A stretch of DNA of 61,546 nt, taken from Cochliopodium minus (taxonomy: Eukaryota > Discosea > Himatismenida > Cochliopodiidae). The notes below the pieces were generated by a model, which was not told where the DNA came from, ran no database searches, and saw only the letters and a program-made list of their open reading frames with translations. The stretch is from NCBI GenBank assembly GCA_024220525.1, contig JAMYWO010000244.1, forward strand, positions 1 through 61,546. The letters are read 5' to 3'. The translations under genes and the position numbers were made by a program. Below, in pieces: positions 8,646-22,700 of this stretch (position 1 is its first letter; every line of letters starts with the position of its first letter).

Positions 8646-11600
8646 ATGCATTTCGCAATTTCACATACAAACGATGCAAAAGGAAGAAGGTTAAAAAAAA
8701 AAAATGAAAGAATTCTAAAATTTTAAATTCTCTTTTGCTCTCGAAAAAAAAGATTTATTCCTTTTTCTGGTTCTGGATGGAAACAAAAAATACACTTTAT
8801 ATATTATCATAAAATTACGACTCTGATATTCATTGGTAAAAAAAAAAATTTAAAAAAAATAATATTTAAAAAATAAAAATTATTTAAAAATAATATTTTT
8901 AAAAATTTATAAATAAAAATTTTGAAAACAAAATTATTTTTTTGTTTTTATTTATTTTTTTTGGACAGTTTTGCTGATTATACAGATGTTGTTTGTTTTT
9001 TTCGAAAGGCCCTCTCTTAGGTTGAAAACTTATAGGTTCATCCAGGCTCAGTTTTATTTGCTTGGTTTCGAGTTGGGATTTGTAGTTTATTATCTGATCG
9101 TATCCTTGATGAAAATATTCGTAATACGGAAAAATTATTTTAAAAGGCAAGAAAAAAAAAAATAAAAAAAAAAAAATTAACAAAAAAAAAATAACAAAAA
9201 AAATTTAAAAATTAAAATGTAAAAATTAATTTTAAAACATTTTTTTTTAATAGTGCTGCCAATATTTTGACGATTTTCATTGTAATTTTGATGATGGTGG
9301 ATGTGATCATTTCTTTGGCAGGAGTCATCATTTTCAGGTTTTCGAGAATCTTCAGGCCCATATTGCTCATTTTGAAAGTAAAAAATTTCAGGCATGCGGC
9401 GAGAGGTAAAAATTTTTTTATTATAAAAAACAATAAATAAAAAATAAAACTTTAAAAAAAAAAATTTTTAAAAACACAGAAAAATTTTTTTTTAAAAAAA
9501 ACATTGAATAAAAAAACTTTAATAAAGAAAAATATAAACTTAATGAAATTATAATAAAGAAAAAAAAAATTTACCAAAAATAAATACGTAAAAAATAAAA
9601 TTTTAATCAAAAAAGTAAAAAAATTAGAAAAAAAAATTATATTTTCTACAATAAAATTCCTTACATATTTTCTCAAACAAAATTTTTTTATTCGCATTTT
9701 TTAGGTATTTCGGTCACAATGTATTCTTTGAGACACATTTTGGGTCTATTTGGTCTCTTCATCGCCATATTCGCGGTGTTCGGAGTTTTCCTCTTCCGAA
9801 ACGACTACCTCGACGTGAACTTTGCGAAATACCAAAGTTACAACACTTTCGGGCTGGGAATCCTCCAAACAATCGTTTCTGTCACCTTTGAAAATTACCC
9901 TGATGTCATTTACCCCGCCCTCAAAATACATGACTACCTCATCATCTATTTCATTTTTCAGTTCATCGTTTTGTTTGTCATCATTTCTCTTTTGCTCGCC
10001 ATTTTGTACGAGCTCTTCAAAGAAAAGAAGCTCGACATTGCTTTTCAAGGTCAAAAAAAAAAATAATTCTTTTTTAAAAAAGTTACAAATTCTATTTATT
10101 ATTTTTTTAAAAAATGATAAATAATTTTTATATCATTTTTCGTTTTTTTAATTATTTTTTTTGTTAATTTGTTTTTGTTAATTATTTTTAATAATTTGTG
10201 TTTAATTTTTTTACCTGATTTTTTTTTTTTTATTATTTTTCTTTTTGTTAATCATTTTTTATTTTTTTTTATTAATCTTGATTCATTTTTTAAAAAAATA
10301 AATATATAGGAAGAATTTTGGAAAGAAAGTCTCTTTATTTTGCCTTCAAAACTCTCTCTAAAGAAAATGAATACATCGACAACCAAACATTCCTCAAACT
10401 CATCAAAAACTTCACGCAAGAAGATGAACAAGACATCAAGCTCATCTACAATGAAATCCAAAAAGAAGACAGAGATCACATGACCGTCCACAGTTTTTTC
10501 ACCATTTGCGACGTTTTGTTTTTGAGATTTAAAAAGAAATCCAGAGGTGCAGTAGTTGAACGAGAGAGTATCAGTAAATTGAGAAGTGTATTTATAAGTC
10601 TTTTTCACAATAGGACGTAAAAAAAAATTTATTTATTTGTTTTTTTTTTTTTTTTTTATCTTCTATCTTTTATCTTTTATTTTTTATTTATTTTATTATT
10701 TTTATTTGATCATTTTATTTATTTTTACTTTAATTTTTATTTTATTTTTATCTTTCATTTTTTATTAATTTTTTTTCAAATGTTAAATTTATTTTTTATT
10801 TATTTGATTATTTTATTTATTTTTACTTTAATTTTTTATTTTTTATCTTTTATTTTTGTTTTAAAAATTTTGTTTTTAATTATTTTTCAAAGTTATATTT
10901 AATATTTATTTCCTGTATTTTTTAAAAAAAGATACAACATGGTGATGGGAATTTTGGACAGTTTGAACTTTTTCTTTTTTGTTGGAGCAACACTTTTGAA
11001 TTGGAATCCATCATGGAAATTATACGTGTGGATGAGAATAATCAACGTGTGCGCCATCATTTTCACTACAGAGCTTTTCTTGAAGAATTACGCCTATTCT
11101 GTGAAGAAGTATTGGGGTAATTGGTGGAACGTCATGATTGGTTCCGTCACTCTAATTGGTGCTGTTTCTCAACTTTTAGTTGTTTGCATCCCTGCTCGTT
11201 ATAAAGAACCTGCCAGAATATTTAATGGCAAAAAAGAATTTTCTTTATTTTATATATTTATTATTTTATTCATTATTTTTATCAAAATGAATATATTTAT
11301 CATTTTTTATTTCTAAGTAAACATATTTTATATTTTATTTTAAATGATTTTATTTATTACTTTATTTATTATTTAAAGATTTTTATTTTGTTTCATTTTT
11401 TATTACTTTATTTTTTTATTTTTATTTTTATTTATTTTTTATTTTATTTTATTTTTTATTTTATTATATTTTTATTTGTTTAAAATGAAATTTTATTTAT
11501 TATTTAAAATGAAATTTAATTTTTATTATTATTTATTATTTTTTTTATTTTTTTTTAGGGCTTAGCACTTTTATGATGTGGAGAATATTCAAAGTTTTTC

Positions 11601-12229
11601 CAACAATAAAAGAAAATTTCTCCAATTTGATCACAGTGTTTCCCATTTCCGAGACCCTCTTCGGCGTTCTCCTCTCCATCTACTACATCTTCGCCACTAT
11701 TGGCATGGAATCATTTGCAGGGTACAACGCGGATGCAAACAACAGTTTTGATAACTTTCAAAGTTCTTTGTTTGTTTTATTTGTAAAAAAAAAAAAATTT
11801 AAAATTTTTTTCATCATTTTTTCATCTTTTTTTTTGTATTTTTTTTTCTTTTATTATTTTCACAAACATTTTTAATTTACTTCAAAATTTTTTTAAAATT
11901 AAAATTTTTTAAAAATATTTAAAATTTTTAGATTGTCATGTCTGGACAAAATTGGAATGTAAAAATCTTTTTATTTAAAACTTTATTTCTTATTTTTTTT
12001 AAATTTTATTCTTTTTAATTTTTTTTTCCAGATAATTATGTTTAATTACATGACAGTGCACGCTGCCGTTGCCATTTACTTTTGTTTTGCTGTTTTTATT
12101 TTGCGTCTTTTGTTCACTACTTTGTTCACTGCTATCATCATTGACGCTTTCATCATTGTCAAACAACTAAGAAAGAACAAATACCAAAAAGTGATGAAAT
12201 CTGTTATTATGAATAACATAAAAAAATAA
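8646..12229 (+). CDS. two-pore channel (TPC family)
   Basis: Ten exons traced: 8646-8689, 8753-8835, 8969-9146, 9254-9405, 9705-10049, 10310-10616, 10932-11227, 11559-11782, 11932-11958 and 12032-12229. They encode two six-helix repeats. Repeat I has an Arg-bearing fourth helix (RFSRIFRPILL) and the pore VTFENYPDVIYP, matching the NNPDVMMP signature of TPCs. A cytosolic linker follows with a weak EF-hand-like pair (IDNQTFLKLI, MTVHSFFTI). Repeat II ends in the pore VMSGQNWNIIM. TPCs are cation channels of lysosomes, vacuoles and endosomes, gated by calcium, NAADP or PI(3,5)P2. Exon 9 is 27 nt and lies in the second pore. Phase analysis implies two GC-AG introns, after 9146 and after 11227. 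The first 60 residues and the ATG at 8646, with its unusual gttaaa donor, are the least certain part. Confidence 0.85.
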
Positions 12230-13112
12230 TCTTTCTTTGTTTTCTCTTCTCTCTTTTTTATTTGTACATTTCCTTCTTTTTAATAAAATTATTATTTAAT
12301 TTTATAAACAAATTCATTTTTTTGTATAAAGGTGTGAAACAAATCCTCATTAAATCTTGTCGGATATAAATGTACTATTGAGAGGAAATGAAAATACTTT
12401 TTGAAATTTCTTTAAGAATCTTCCAAACAACAATAAGATGATCCAAAAGAGAAAATAATCAGATTTATTGGATCTTTTTATTTGAAATTGAATTCAGAAG
12501 TTTTTTAGTTTGAATTGAATTATAATAACATCTTGCAATCCAAAGTGACTATTTTAAAATTCAATTCAACGTTTGATTATTTTAATTTCTTGTTTGTTAA
12601 AGGAAATTAACATTTTTTGCTTATTATTTGAAATTGAGCAAATTGATTATATTAAATTGAAATCCCTAAACGTTAATTTCAATTATTTCTTATCATTTTT
12701 AAAATTTTCATATAATTATTCAAATACGCCGTGTATATTCAAATAAATTATCAAAATTATACCTTTTTTTTGACATTATTTCAGACGTTGATATCTCACA
12801 TGTATATTCTTTTGAATTTGTTCCGTTTTATGTTTTTTTTTAAAGGAAATAGAATTTTCTGTTTAATTATCTCACTGAATTTTTTAATTTTTGATCAAAG
12901 TTGATCAACTTCATTTTTTTTTTTCAAATAATTTTTAATTTCATTGAATTCAATTTTAAAATAAAAAATAAAAAACAATATAAAACAAATAAAAAAAAAA
13001 GGATCAAAAAATTAGAAAAGATACTCTCTGCTGAACAATCAACCTTTAATAAACATCAACAATCAAAAAAAAAAAAACAAAATAACAAAATATAAAATAT
13101 CTTAATAATATT
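12230..13112. other. intergenic, about 880 bp
   Basis: AT-rich sequence between the channel stop and the tyrosine phosphatase ATG. It contains A-rich runs around 12960-13090 just before the phosphatase start, but no exon or RNA gene that I can support. Confidence 0.5.
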
Positions 13113-14790
13113 ATGATATCAACACAAACACATCAAATGATTAACAATGAAAATCAATCTCATAATGTCAACAATAATAACAATAATTTTTTAATTTTTG
13201 AGGTATTGCCATTGTCACTCAGAAAAAAGGTTGGAATTGAAAATTTGACACATGATCACATCATTGAATCTGCAAAACAGGAATTCGATAATGTAATCTG
13301 CAAAGAACATTTTATACCCAATGATCCAAATATAAGAAAGGAGATCTATCCAACTTCTTATTGCCCAGAAAATATCAACAAAAATAGATACAATAATGCT
13401 CCTGCAACAGAGAATACAAGAATAAGTAACAAAAAAAAATTAAAAATATTTATTTATTAATTTTATATGAAATGAATTAACTATTCATATAACTTTTCTT
13501 AATAATCTTAATATATATATGAATAAATCTCACTCAATAGCTGCTCCATTTATCCCAAAATATACAACTTATAACATGTATAATTAAATTCCCATACTGA
13601 AGCCATTATAAATAAATCAATCAAATCACCAATAGAAGTATTATATTCATATAATAATATTCCATTTCAATTAATCTCAAATCTATACCTAATTTAAAAT
13701 TTTGGCGTTTTAATTTAATTTTAATTTGATTTATTTTAATTTTTTAAAAAAAAAGTCTTGAACGATAGAGATGAAGATGAGGATTACATAAATGCAAACA
13801 GGATCGTCATCCCAAACTGTCAAAACGATTTCATAATATGCCAAGCACCAGTTCAAAGCACCTTTGATGATTTCTATCAAATGATATGGCAAGAAGGAGC
13901 ACAAGTGATTGGTAAAAAAAAAAATATAATTTTTATTATTTAATTTATTCAATTTATAATTTATTTATTCAAAATAATTAATTTATATGAAAAAAAAATT
14001 AATTTATCCCTTTTTTCTCTAGTTTGTCTTTCTTCTTCACAAAATAAAGATAATAACTTGAGCAATGGTGATGATCAATGTATTTCCAATAACATGATGG
14101 AAGAAAATGAAAAGATCAAAACGAATTACAACAAGGGAAACTCTCAGTACTGGCCTCAATATCCCATCAAAGTCATCACCACCAACGATTTCAGCATCAC
14201 TTTGATCAATGAAAGTTCTAACGATAGCAACTTTCACGTTCGTGTAATGAATTTGTATAAAGTCTCCGAAAATCAATCAAGAAAAATTGTACATATACAG
14301 TATTCTGATTGGTAAACTTTTTCATGGTTTTTATTTCAATTTATTTTTTCTTTTAATTCAAAATCTTTTTTAATTTTTACTTTTTTATCATTAAAAATAC
14401 TCAATTTTTTGTTAATAAACAAATTTATTAAACTTTTTTATTTTTTAAAGGAATGATGGAGGTGTATGTAGAAACAACATCGATTTTTTGAACTTGGTCA
14501 AACTCACACATTCTTGTCAATCAAGAAACACCACCCCCATCGTCGTACATTGCTCCGCAGGATTGGGAAGATCAGGCCTCTTCGTCTGCGTTTTCAGCTC
14601 CATTCAAATATTAAATAAGGGCGTTGTTGCACCCGTCAATCTCAATGTTTCTCAAATTCTGAGTCTCATCCGCTCTCAGCGAAATGGCTGTGTCCAAAAT
14701 AACTTTCAGTATGCTTATATTTATCTCATTCTTAATTTGTATGTTTTGAATATGCGACATGCTTCGAGAAAAATTAGTCAAGTAAAATAA
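13113..14790 (+). CDS. classical protein tyrosine phosphatase
   Basis: Four exons, 13113-13425, 13756-13911, 14023-14311 and 14451-14790, give 365 residues with consistent phases. The N-terminal 70 residues are Asn-rich. The PTP domain then follows in order: NKNRYNN (pTyr-loop region), DYINANRI, QAPVQSTFDDFYQMIWQ, the WPD loop as DWNDGGV and the P-loop VVHCSAGLGRSG with catalytic Cys and Arg. A Q-loop-like QRNGCVQNNFQYAYIY closes the domain. WPD is changed to W-N-D, but the general-acid Asp is kept, so the enzyme should be active. There is no signal peptide or membrane segment, so it is probably cytosolic and dephosphorylates phosphotyrosine proteins. A Ser/Asn-rich insert of about 30 residues precedes SQYWPQY. 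Confidence 0.9.
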
Positions 14791-15046
14791 AAAAAGAATG
14801 TGTTTTGTAAATTATCAGCCTTTTTTTTTTTTTTCTTTTTTTTTTTTTGAGTTCAATGTAATTAAAATGTTCATTCAAAGTATTTAAATGTTTTTCGAAA
14901 ATATTAAGAGTTTCCTATTTTATCTTTGATTGCATAAATAAAAGAAAGATCTTGTAATATGAGTTTGTCTTCAATTCTTCTTTGTTTCTTTTGACATCCT
15001 TCTTTTGTTTGAATTTTGTTAATTCAAAACTGAAAAATAAAAAAAA

Positions 15047-16620
15047 ATGAATTCCAAACTTAATATTTACCTCAACAGAAATTATTTCAAGGGTGGAGAA
15101 ATATGTGAGGGGATCATAAAATTAAGGTAGATTCAATATCAAATCCCCAATTTCTTCCATCACTTTACAAATAAATAATTTATAAAATTATTTATTTGAA
15201 AATCGAAGCGTGGATAAACCTACAGAAATAAGATCAATCAAAATATCCTTTATGGGAGTGGAATATTTCAATTATATCCTCACCAAAGAAGTAAGAAATA
15301 TAATCCACGAGGAATCATTAATGTTGTTGGGAATAGGAGATAATGAAGTGGATCCAGTATTCCAGATGAATCCAGGAGAACATTGTTTTGTATTTAAGGT
15401 GATCAGGATAAAAATATAAAAATATAAAATATAATTTAAAATAAAAAAAAAATAAAAAAAATTTTTTGAATGAATTCCAAAAGTAAAGTTTTTGTAAAAT
15501 TTTTTTTTTTTAAAGTTTATGATAAAAGAAAACTTGCCTTCATCAGTAACACTGCCAAAATACTACACATACATAAAATACTACCTGAAAACAACAATAA
15601 AAACAGACTCGATCTTCGAAAAAGAATCAGTGAAAGAGATCGAACTAGACATAACATCAAAAAATCCAGAAATTTTATTAAAAAAATTTTCAGAGAAAGA
15701 AGAGACAATGCTGCATCAAAATTTCTTCTCGAAAAAAAACCCCAACAAAATAATTGATGTCAATTTTATTTGTAGAAGTGTTGTTCATCGTGGGGAAAAA
15801 TTCTCCGCTGTGTTGGAAGTTTTTAATGACACTGATGATTGTTGTGTGAAAGAAATCAAAATTATCCGCTATAAAACTTTGGAGATGAATGTCAATGGGG
15901 AAACTACAGAGTATGATGAGTCCTCTTACAATAAACTTGAAAATTTTCAAATATTTCATCAATCTAAATTCGAAGTAGGTAACAAAAAATAAAGTAAATT
16001 AAAATAAATAAATCAATTTAAATAAATAACCAAGATCTAAAATTTTATTTTTAGAAGAAGGAAAGAAAGAAAAAATAAACATTCCTTTGTCCATTCCTAT
16101 GAAAACTTATTTTTCAATGTTACACGAGAATTTGGTAATTAAAAACTTTCTTAGAGTTTACATCGTTTACTCCACCAAAAACTCTCGCTCTTATACCAAG
16201 TATTTCAATTTTCCCATTTTCATCATGAAATATCACCCTTCCTTTTCTCCCCTTCATTTCTTGGAAAAAACCATAAAGTCTGAAATAGAAATGGATTTGT
16301 ACGAAATTAAAAAAAACGAAAATGAATTCGATAAAAATAAGGAAAACGAAACAGAAAATGTTAAAGATTTCAACAATTTTTTTATTGAGAGGATACCTGA
16401 TATTGAATCAGTAATCAAGACAAACATTGGAAATATTGTTGTGTGGAAGTGCGACAAGGAAGTCAAGTGTTGTTATGTTTGTTTTTCAGAGTTTTCTTTT
16501 CTAAAAAGAATTTCCCACTGCAGGATATGTGGTAATTGCGTATGCAATGACTGTAATTCAAAAGTTTTCGTAAAGAGTTACAATGGAAATTACAAAGTAT
16601 GTAAAAAATGTGAAAAATAA
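15047..16620 (+). CDS. arrestin-domain protein with C-terminal FYVE finger (AdcA-like)
   Basis: Four exons, 15047-15126, 15209-15398, 15516-15978 and 16055-16620, give 432 residues. The N-terminal arrestin fold is seen from YLNRNYFKGGEICEGIIKL, IKISFMGVEY and MNPGEHCFVFKF. The C-arrestin half includes ICRSVVHRGEKFSAVLEVFN and KEIKIIRYK. The last 70 residues form a FYVE-type zinc finger with WKCD (WxxD), four CxxC pairs and the ligand core RISHCRICG. Canonical FYVE has RRHHCR, so the PI3P-binding patch is altered. The arrestin+FYVE combination is known from Dictyostelium AdcA, an endosomal adaptor, and a similar role in cargo sorting is inferred. It converges on the FAR fusion gene, with 135 bp between stops. 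Confidence 0.88.
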
Positions 16621-16755
16621 AAAAGAAAAATTAAAAAAATCAAAAAATAAGGGTTTTTTGAAAAAAAATAAATAAAATTTTTATTTTTGAAGTAAGAAGT
16701 TTTCCAAAGAAAAAAAGAAAAGGGATTTTTTTTTTTTTTGTTTTTTAGATTCTGT

Positions 16756-19700
16756 TCAGATCTTGCTCAACAAAGCAGGAAAGTGAGGAATGAGAGACTT
16801 CCTAGAAATGTCAGAGTGCCTGTCAACAGGGTTAAGAGGAACTTTCCTAAAAGAAGAAATGGAGTTGGAAAAAGCAGAAATCTTCTTCTCGTCGTTCAAA
16901 AAAGAGTCAAAAAGGTGAAGTTTATCGTTTTTAGTAACTAAAATGCCATCATCTTTATAAACGAGAACAGCACACTTCATGATCTCTTTAGAACAAGCGT
17001 CGAAATGGAAGATGACGTTGTCGTGGAAGAGTTTCTCGGTGAGCCAGATCATGCGGTCGTAGAGGCGCGACTCTTCGATGCCTTCGCTGTTTTGGAGGGA
17101 GAGGAGGGCGAGGGAGGACACCCAGTAGGCGTCGATGAAGGGCCACAGGAGGGAGCACAGCCAGATGAAGGTTTCCTCTGTTGTTTCGTTTGCTATTACT
17201 TGTCCTGATCTAAAAGAAGAAAAAAAATGAAAATTGTTTAAATAAATTTAAGAATAATAAAAAAATTATTTAAAAATAAATTTAATAAATTAAATAAATA
17301 ATTTTAATAAAGAGTTATAAAATATAAAAAATAGTTTCAAAGTATAATAATTGAAAAAATGATATAAATAATTTCAAAAAATTATTAAAAATTAAAAAAT
17401 AATAAAAAAATTAAGAATTAAAAAACAAAAAATAAGAAATTTAAAAAATTATTTTAATAAGAGTTTTAAAAATAAAAAATAAAAATAAAATTAAAAAACT
17501 AAAAAATAATTAAAGTTTAAATTTTACCCTAAAGTAAAAAGGTTTCTGGAGACAGAAGTGTTGAGAACTTCTTCAAAGTTAATGACGTTTTTAGGATCAA
17601 CAGAGGTGTGAAACTCGACACGGAGGAGGTTGGCGAGGAATTGAGAGCGGAGAATTAATTCTTTTGCGGAGACTCCCCTTTCTTCTTCTGTTGCTTCTTT
17701 TTGGAGGGAGTAATAAGCACAACACAAAACACTTTCTGCGAAGAAAATGTGTGGCAATTGATTTCTTTAAAAAAAAAGTTAATCAATTTTATTTTTCATT
17801 TTATTTTTTATTTTTTATATCGAATAGACTTGAATCAATTTTATTTTTCATTTTATTTTTTATTTTGAATATCGAATAAACTTGATTTTTTTGAATATTT
17901 TATTAATTTGATTTTTGATTATAAATTTTATTTTATTTTTCTATTTCTCATTAAAATAAATTTTTGTTTTTTATTATTTACTTTTTATTTTTATTTTTTG
18001 ATTTTATTATTTTTATTTTTCATTAAAATAAATTTTATTTTTATAATTTTTATATTTTTTATTTTTTATTTTTATTTTTATTTTTTAATTTTTAATTTTA
18101 TTTATCAAAATTTTGTAGATTAAATTTTTTTTTATTTTTTACCTGTAAAGACCCAACAAAGCAAAGTTGTTCAAATGCTCTTTTTTCTCGAGTTTGATTT
18201 GAACCAGGTTGTGTTTGGTGATGATTGCCTCATCTCCCAACAACTTCAAACCTTTTCACATAAAAAAAATTTATAAATAAATGAAGAATAAAAAAAATAA
18301 AACAAAATAAAAATAAAAAAATAGTAGCAAATAAAATTAAAAATAAATAAAGAATAAAAAAAATAAAAAAATAAAAAAAAAAAATTCATAACAAATAAAA
18401 TATTTAAAAACAAAAAAAAAAAAATATAAAATAAAAAATAAAAAAAAAAATAAAATAATAAAATAAAAAAATAAAAAATAAAAACAAAACAAAACAAAAT
18501 AAAATAATAAAAACAAAAATAAAATAATGCCATAATCTACAAAAATTACAAATAAAATGATAATAAATAAAAATATTTAAAAAGAAAAAAAAAAATTTTA
18601 ATAGAAACCTCTTTTGACGATGAATTCGGTGGTTTGATCTCTGAAAAAGTCGACGCGGAAACCTCTTTCTTCGATGAGTTTGGAGACCCATTCATACTTC
18701 TCACAGAGTTCCACGAATGTCAATCCGTGTCTGTTCGCCAACATAATTGCGCTCAAAATAGATGTGGACATGCCTGTATCAAAAAAATGAAAAAATAAAA
18801 GTAAATAAAATAAAAAAATAATTTTAAAAAAATAAAAAATAAAAAATAAAAAATAAAAAATAAAAAATAAAAATTTTTTTTTACAAATAGACTCTTTGTT
18901 GAAATCGTGGAGAAGTCTGTAAGCCAAACGTTCAATGACTTCGTATTTGGCAGGAGGATGGGCTTTAGGATCTTGTACGCCATGCTCTGTTTTGCATTTC
19001 TCGATGAAATTGGAAAAATAAATCTCCTCTGCAAATTGTACGTTGATTCTTCCGTAAGATGTATTCAAAACCTTACCTATTTTAATTTATTAAAGATAAA
19101 TTTTTAAATTTTAAACATTTGTTTGATTTTCAATTTTAAATATTTTTTTCATTTTTTAATTTACATTTTTTTTTTCTATTTTTTATTATTTGTATTAATT
19201 TTTTATTTTTTCTTTTTATTTTTAATTTATTTTTAAAAATTTTCTATGAATTAATTTTTATTTTTTGTTTCAATTTATTTTTAATTTAGAAAATTATATT
19301 TTTTACCAAATATGGATTCCAAGAATTTGTTGAGGGTAGGAAGTTTTTTGTTTTCGCCTAACAACTCCCCTACGTGTTTCTCTCCCTCCACGTACTTTTC
19401 GTAGTTGATGGAGATGGGCAAGAAGACGATGTCGGACACTTGTTTGTTGAAGTACGCCTCTGTTGCCACTGACAACAATCCCATCTTTGGTGACAAGTTC
19501 TTCCCCGTTCTTGATCTGTAAAAAAAAAAATTAATCATTAATTAGAAAAAAAAATTTTGACAAAAAAAAATTTGAATGATTTTGACAAAAAATAAAAATA
19601 AAAAAATAAAAAATAATTAAAAAAAGTAATCATTGAGAAAAATAATCAATTTTGACAAAAAATAAATAAATTTAAAAATAAAAAAACAAGTTTTAAAAAC

Positions 19701-22700
19701 AAAAAATAAAATAAAAAATATAAAAAAATAAACCAATAATTATAAAAAATAATTTAAAAAAAATAAAAAAATAAAAATGTTAGTTTGATTTAATAAAAAA
19801 TTTAAAAAATAAAAAATAAAAAATTTAGAATAAAATGAATAAAAAAAAAAGCAAAGTAAAATAAACACGAAATGGATTACCTAGTTCCTTCTACAAAAAA
19901 CTCAACAGGAAAACCATCCAACATGAGACGGTGGACATACTCTGCGAAAATGGCTTTGTAAAGATGATCGTCTTTGAAAGTACGTCTCATGAAGAAGGCC
20001 CCTGAGTGTCTGAAGATCCACCTCACCAACATCATGTTCAAAAAGTCATCTCCTGCAGCCTTTTTGATTTTGACATGAAATATAAATAAAAATAATCAAG
20101 TTTCAAAAAAATGATGAAAAAAAATTAAAAATAGAACAAATAAAAATAAAATAAAAATAAATCACTAATAAAAATAATATTAACTTTAAAAACAAAATAA
20201 TAGGTAATAAAAAAATAAAATAAGATAATATAAATAAAAATAATTAATTTCAAAAAAATGATGAAAAAATTAAAAATTGAATAAATAAAAATGAAATAAA
20301 ATAAATAAAAAACATTTAAAAATAAATAAAAAATGACAAAAACTATTTAATGATAAATATTAAAAAAAAACTACATGAACTGAAATAATTAAAGTTAAAA
20401 TTATTTCGTAATAAAAATTTAAAAATAAAAAAATTTTACAATGCGAGGAATGGGCAAGTCGTAAGCAAACATTATGTAAGACATCATAAGAAAGTCCAAG
20501 TAGGATCTGTGGGTTGGAACCAAGACGAGAGCGATGTTCTTGTCCTTGATGTTCTTGAGGAGCTGCTTTATTCTGTGAACCCCTCTTTCATCAATCAAAA
20601 CGTTATCGTACATCATACCTAACAAAAATAAATAAAATAATTAAGAAAATGATATAAATTCATTTTAATAAAATGAATCAAAATGATCAAAATAAAAATT
20701 CTAGTAAATTAAAGTAGAATAACATCAAAATTAAAATATTTTTTGGAAATAAATTATTTAAATAAATAAAAATGATCAAAAATAAAAAAATAAAATAAAA
20801 AAATAAAATAAAAAATAGAGTGAATAAAAAATAAATAAAAAAATAAAAATAAATTATTTGAATAAAAAACATCAAAAAATACAAAAATAAAAAAAAATTG
20901 AAAAAAAATTGTACGGTAGATTTTTCTGAAAGCCCAAGCCATGAGTCTCATCAAAGGCATGTAAAAGTCACCACCCATGGTGTCCAAAATTTTTCTGGCT
21001 TGGCTGTTGACAGATTCTTTAGGTAAGTTTTTCAATTTGGCGTGTTCTTCGATTGCCTTCGTGACTCTCTTGCTGGTCAAAATGAGTCTGAATGTGTCGT
21101 CAATATTTCTTTGAACTGCGTACACTATTAATGGAAAATAAAATATATTGAATGACAAATTATCAATTTTATTAATAAAATAATTAAAAATTAAATTTAT
21201 ATATAAAATTTTTAATAAATTAATACAAAAACAAAAATCAAATATTTTATAAAATTAAGAATCGTAAATATTAGACTAAAAATAAAATAATGAAATTTAA
21301 AAAATAAAAATAAAAAATATAATAAAAATTTTTTACTTTCATCCAAACGTGGAGAGTTATAATAAGCCCATCTGAGATCAGTGAACATGGAGTGCAATCT
21401 TCTTTCAAAGTACATAGGAACGATTCTCTCTTCATTAGGATGAGGATCCTTCTTGTCCTTTAAAACATAGGTGGCGAGACCCCAGCAATTAGCGCGAATG
21501 TACGAGTGCCAGTCGATGTTGGTGGTGTCGAAGTCGAAAATCTTCTTTTCTTTGGATGAAAGTTTCGAGTATAAAACGTCTGAGTTTTTGGAAGAGTAAA
21601 TCCATTCATTTACTACAAAGTGACAAAATTCTGTCGAAATTTTGTATGCCAACTCTTTTTTTTAAAAAAAAAAATTAATTGTCAAAAATGTTGATAAAAA
21701 ATTTTGATGATCAAAAAATAATTATAAGAAAAATTTGATCATAATTTTGGTCCAAATGATAGAAATGTTTAAAATTTTTTAAAATAATGAATGAAAACTA
21801 TTTTGAATGATAATATCGAGATAAATTAAAAAGTGGGATAAAGAAGGTGATGAGATTTACCTTTCATCTTGATAGCTTTTTGAGCCAACTTCTTTTGACT
21901 TTCAGTTCCAAACCAATTAGCATACAAGTTCAAAGCGCCCACAGGAACTCTGTAACCTAAAGTGAAGAGAAACTCATACAAAGTGGTGTTGGGGACCATC
22001 AAAAAGTCGGGAACACTAACAGCCTTCTTAGGAGGATGTTGACGAAAATATCCTACCACATCGGATCTTGTGTATCTCCATAAATTAGGGTTTTTGGCGC
22101 TAGTTCCTATGTGAAACACTTTGAGTTCTTTTGGGTTGTTGTACGCATTCACAGATGCCGCTAACATACAATGCACTACCATGTCTACTGGGATCATGTC
22201 TCCTATCACCCATATGGACCCTTGCACTACTTTCATCACTCCCTAAAAAAATGAAATCAAAAAAAAAAAAAGTGAGGTGATGTTAATTACTTTCAATTGA
22301 AAAAAGTTTATTTTTTTATTTACCAATCCACAAGCAAGAAAAAATGCTCCGGCTAAAAAAAACAAAATGAAATTAATTTTATTAAAACAGGTCAATTTTA
22401 TAAAATATATCTTAAATCAAAGATTATTCCGATTAGGATGAATATAAAGATGGGAAATAGGATTATTTTCAAAGATTATCTTACCTGCTTGTGCATTATC
22501 AATCCATCCATTGTGCATTCCAACATAAGCAGCACCAATGATGGTAGGACGTACAATATTTAAAGGAACATCACCCTTTCTCTCCTCCAACAGCTGTTCG
22601 GTCAAAGATTTGGTGAAAGTATAGGTATTAGGGTATCCATTCTTCTTCAAAATCTGTCTTTCTTTTTTGAGAAGGGTAGCTTTGCTCATATTCATCAATT

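Noticed and set aside
18246-18533. Phe/Tyr-rich minus-strand open frames between exons
   Set aside because: They are translations of T-rich introns of the reductase/acyltransferase gene.
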